From: Rhizobium grahamii CCGE 502
Lineage (GTDB): Bacteria > Pseudomonadota > Alphaproteobacteria > Rhizobiales > Rhizobiaceae
Direction of reading: 5' to 3'
Assembly: GCF_000298315.2 (NCBI RefSeq)
Contig: NZ_AEYE02000034.1
Coordinates: forward strand, 1-64,000
Length of the DNA stretch: 64,000 nucleotides
Shown: positions 61,736 to 64,000 of the stretch, in pieces
Layout: each line of letters starts with the position of its first letter
Position numbering within the stretch: position 1 is the stretch's first letter
Translations under genes and position numbers: made by a program
Notes under the pieces: generated by a model
Databases searched by the model: none
The model's input: the letters and a program-made list of their open reading frames with translations, nothing else
Told to the model about the DNA's origin: nothing

Positions 61736-62489
61736 TCCTGTCATCGACGTTGATCTCGACGCCTATGTCGATGGGCAACTCGACGTGGCGAGACGCATCC
61801 AGGTCGAGACCTTCCTCTCCGAGAACCCGATAATCGCGGCAAAGGTCATGGCAGACCTCAGCATGCGTGGGGAATTGCGCCTGGCACTTGCCAGCGAAAG
61901 TGCCTTCGGCCGTCCGGAGACCCGCGACGCGGCGAGACGGCTGGAGCGTGGACTTGCCTATGGCCGGTTCCTGCACTCGGTCCAGCGGATTGCAGCCGTC
62001 GGCATCCTGGTGGCTGCCGGCTGGATTGCCCACACCTCGTTCGGTGCGTTCACGGCAACTGAGGTCGCTGCCTCTGTTCCTGCGCCCGCCTACGTCGAGG
62101 ACGCGGTGCGCGCCTATCAGACCGCGTTGCTGCGCCAATCCGTCCCATCACAGACGGTGGCAGGCTACAAGCCGGAGGACATTCGCGCCGCAACGGCAAT
62201 CGTCATGCCGCAACTGCCTGATGATTGGGCGATCACCGACGTTCAGATTTTCCCGTCCGAGTTCGGTCCGAGCGTCGAGATGGCCATCAAGACCGCACAG
62301 GGCAAGCCGCTCTCGCTGTTTGCCGTACGGCCAGGTGGCTTTGCCGTGCTGCCTGTTCACCATGTCGCGCTTCATAGCGCGGAAGCGGCCTACTGGCAGA
62401 TCGGCGATGTAGCCTATGCGCTGGTGGCCGGCGATCGTGACATCAATCTGGATGTGGCAGCCGACAATCTCGCCCGCACCCTCTATTAG
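61722..62489 (+). CDS. Membrane-anchored anti-sigma factor
   Basis: A 255-residue protein. An N-terminal cytoplasmic helical domain of about 80 residues (DLDAYVDGQLDVARRIQVET, MADLSMRGELRLAL) has the anti-sigma fold pattern but no zinc-binding HxxxCxxC. One membrane helix follows (RIAAVGILVAAGWIAHTSFG, about 88-107). The rest, about 145 residues (PQLPDDWAITDVQIFPSEFG...), should be a periplasmic sensor. It would hold the ECF sigma at the membrane. Confidence 0.8.
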   Translation: MKAIDPVIDVDLDAYVDGQLDVARRIQVETFLSENPIIAAKVMADLSMRGELRLALASESAFGRPETRDAARRLERGLAYGRFLHSVQRIAAVGILVAAGWIAHTSFGAFTATEVAASVPAPAYVEDAVRAYQTALLRQSVPSQTVAGYKPEDIRAATAIVMPQLPDDWAITDVQIFPSEFGPSVEMAIKTAQGKPLSLFAVRPGGFAVLPVHHVALHSAEAAYWQIGDVAYALVAGDRDINLDVAADNLARTLY

Positions 62490-62512
62490 CTAGTTCAACC
62501 GAGGAGATCAGT

Positions 62513-63229
62513 ATGAACCCGACCAATCCGCGTTTTGGCTACGGCTCGGCCGCTGGCTCGCAGGCGCTGTTCGACGAAGGCCTGCGCCAGCATATGCTGC
62601 GCGTCTACAATTACATGGGTCTTGGCCTCATCATCACCGGTATCGTAGCGCTCGTTGTTGGCAGCACGCCGGCACTCTACGTGCCAATCTTCCAGTCGCC
62701 GCTGAAGTGGGTCGTCATGCTTGCCCCGCTCGCATTCGTCTTCTTCTTCTCCTTCAAGCTCCAGACCATGTCAGCCAGTGCCGCCCAAATGACCTTCTGG
62801 GCGTTCTGCGCAGTCATGGGCCTGTCGCTCGCGTCGGTCTTCCTGGTGTTCACAGGCACCAGCATCGCCCGGACATTCTTTATCGCCGCAACCATGTTTG
62901 GTGCGACGAGTGTCTACGGCTACGTGACCAAGAAGGATCTTTCCCGCTTTGGCTCATTCCTGATGATGGGTCTGATCGGCGTCGTCATCGCGAGCATCGT
63001 CAATATTTTCCTGGGCTCAAGCGCCCTGCAGTTTGCGATCTCCGTCATCGGCATCCTCGTCTTCGTCGGTCTGACCGCTTACGACACGCAGAATATCAAG
63101 GAGCAGTACTCCGAAAACTACGATCAGGAATCAAACCAGAAGCTTGCCGTCTTCGGCGCGCTCTCGCTCTACCTGAACTTCGTCAACATCTTCCAGCTTC
63201 TCCTCAATTTCACGGGGGAGCGGGAGTAA
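62513..63229 (+). CDS. Bax inhibitor-1/YccA-family membrane protein
   Basis: A 238-residue protein with seven hydrophobic segments and the BI-1 motifs GLGLIITGIVALVVG, TMFGATSVYGYVTKKDLS and LTAYDTQNIKEQYSENYD near the C-terminus, which contains the conserved Asp pair. Family members are pH-sensitive calcium-leak channels or protease modulators. GAGGAG lies before ATG 62513. It may be part of the ECF operon, 23 bp after the anti-sigma stop, or separate. A strong terminator follows. Confidence 0.92.
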   Translation: MNPTNPRFGYGSAAGSQALFDEGLRQHMLRVYNYMGLGLIITGIVALVVGSTPALYVPIFQSPLKWVVMLAPLAFVFFFSFKLQTMSASAAQMTFWAFCAVMGLSLASVFLVFTGTSIARTFFIAATMFGATSVYGYVTKKDLSRFGSFLMMGLIGVVIASIVNIFLGSSALQFAISVIGILVFVGLTAYDTQNIKEQYSENYDQESNQKLAVFGALSLYLNFVNIFQLLLNFTGERE

Positions 63230-63320
63230 GGGGACAAGCGCTTCTGGGGGCAATGGAAGCGCTCGGGCGCCCGGTTCGCACTCTGTGACAGGATGGCGGA
63301 CCGGGTGCTCACCTCAAGGA

Positions 63321-63350
63321 AACGGCCGGGCTTTACCCGGCCGTTTTTTT
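63321..63350. terminator. Rho-independent terminator between convergent genes
   Basis: AACGGCCGGG, loop CTTTA, CCCGGCCGTT, then a T-run (63344-63350). It closes the BI-1 transcript. On the other strand the stem is preceded by A residues only, with no T-run after it, so it works mainly rightward. Confidence 0.92.
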
Positions 63351-63358
63351 GCGTCCGA

Positions 63359-64000
63359 TCAGATGATCCCCCAGGCGCGATAGCGCCCTCGCCCGGTAAT
63401 TTCGCGGATCCCGATGTCGTTCAGAAGATTGAGCGCCCCCCGGCTGGTCACCCGCAACTCGCGTGCCACCATTGCCGAAGACACCATTGGTCGCGACAGG
63501 ACGAAATCAGCTAGCTGCGGCAGACTGCTGTTCGAACGGCGGTCCCTGAAGCGGATTTCCATCTGCGTGCGCGCCAGGACCAGACGATCCATTTCCTTCA
63601 GGCCGGCAGCAGCGCTTTCCACCATCGCTTCCAGAAACGCCTGCAACCTGGTCAGCCGGTCGCGCGCCCGCCTCTTTTCGTGCCGCACCATCTTCAGGCC
63701 GGCATAGAAGGCAAAGAGGTGGGAGGTGACCTTGCCGCGGGAGCGCAGGTAGCTCGAGACAAGGAGGCCGCCAAGCCAGTGCTGGCGACGCAGCGGCTCG
63801 ATCCGCTCCCAGGCTTCGAAGATCACGGCCGCACCCAATGTGGCGGGAAGCGCGTCTGCAATGGCGATCGTCTTGCGCCAGGCGCGAAGCCGGGCAGCTT
63901 CGTCCCATTCCTCATCGTCGAACAGGCCGAGCGGATCATCAATGCGTTTTTCCTGGGTCTGGTCACGTTGCTCAGCCGGTGCTGCCGCTGCAGCATTGTG
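63359..64000 (-). CDS. DUF1612/helix-turn-helix protein, RHE_PE00001-like (5' end beyond window)
   Basis: The frame is open from base 64000 to the stop at 63359 (213 codons), so the N-terminus is missing. The visible part has a helical domain (AARLRAWRKTIAIADALPAT, VIFEAWERIEPLRRQHWLGG, then SSYLRSRGKVTSHLFAFYAG and an Arg/Lys-rich helix KMVRHEKRRARDRLTRLQAF) and a C-terminal winged-helix-like segment (VSSAMVARELRVTSRGALNL, then NDIGIREITGRGRYR). This is the layout of DUF1612 proteins frequent on rhizobial plasmids. The role is unknown, probably DNA-binding. Confidence 0.75.
   Translation of the reverse strand, partial: HNAAAAAPAEQRDQTQEKRIDDPLGLFDDEEWDEAARLRAWRKTIAIADALPATLGAAVIFEAWERIEPLRRQHWLGGLLVSSYLRSRGKVTSHLFAFYAGLKMVRHEKRRARDRLTRLQAFLEAMVESAAAGLKEMDRLVLARTQMEIRFRDRRSNSSLPQLADFVLSRPMVSSAMVARELRVTSRGALNLLNDIGIREITGRGRYRAWGII

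Overview
The window looks like a replicon of a Rhizobiaceae-type alphaproteobacterium (Rhizobium, Ensifer or Agrobacterium relatives). The reasons are high GC, an ExoF-like polysaccharide exporter, an IS66 element, a PAN/alpha-2-macroglobulin-PBP1C pair, and a DUF1612/HTH protein of the RHE_PE00001 type at the right edge. No rRNA, tRNA, CRISPR array or replication gene was seen. All family assignments come from reading translated motifs, not from a database search.

Layout. (1) 1-12585 (-): the first 4195 codons of a giant exoprotein with three animal-type haem peroxidase domains and RTX calcium-binding repeats. It runs off the left edge. (2) 13.5-45.2 kb: a large exopolysaccharide/O-antigen-like locus. 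It contains a split Wzc (separate co-polymerase and BY-kinase), an outer-membrane export protein, a flippase, a six-gene overlapping sugar-nucleotide operon (19.7-25.2 kb), six glycosyltransferases (one a WecG/TagA-type enzyme), WecB- and WecC-like enzymes, a Wzy/ligase-like membrane protein, an asparagine-synthase-like protein with a degenerate loop, a secreted beta-helix protein and an unrecognised toroid-like protein. An intact IS66 element with an 8-bp target duplication sits inside an older, decayed IS1380-type transposase (29.8-33.4 kb) in the middle of this locus. (3) 45.9-49.4 kb: a copper-handling operon (DUF2946-like, PCu(A)C, CopC, CopD, HupE/UreJ) and a receiver-only response regulator on the other strand. 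(4) 49.6-57.6 kb: PAN-alpha-2-macroglobulin and PBP1C, translationally coupled, then a small VanZ-like protein. (5) 57.9-64.0 kb: a small hypothetical protein, a terminator, a CueR-type promoter driving a Cu+ P-type ATPase, an ECF sigma/anti-sigma pair with its own promoter, a Bax-inhibitor-1 family protein, a terminator, and the edge-truncated DUF1612/HTH protein.

How they may work together. Sugar-nucleotide enzymes supply an N-acetylated aminouronic acid (UDP-ManNAcA by WecB/WecC) and probably a diamino sugar (WlbA/WbpB-, WbpE- and WbpD-like steps). Glycosyltransferases build a lipid-linked repeat, the flippase and polymerase move and polymerise it, and the co-polymerase, kinase and exporter control length and release it. 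The giant Ca2+/haem peroxidase next to this locus may be a matrix or surface protein secreted by a type I system encoded elsewhere. That functional link is inference from position only.
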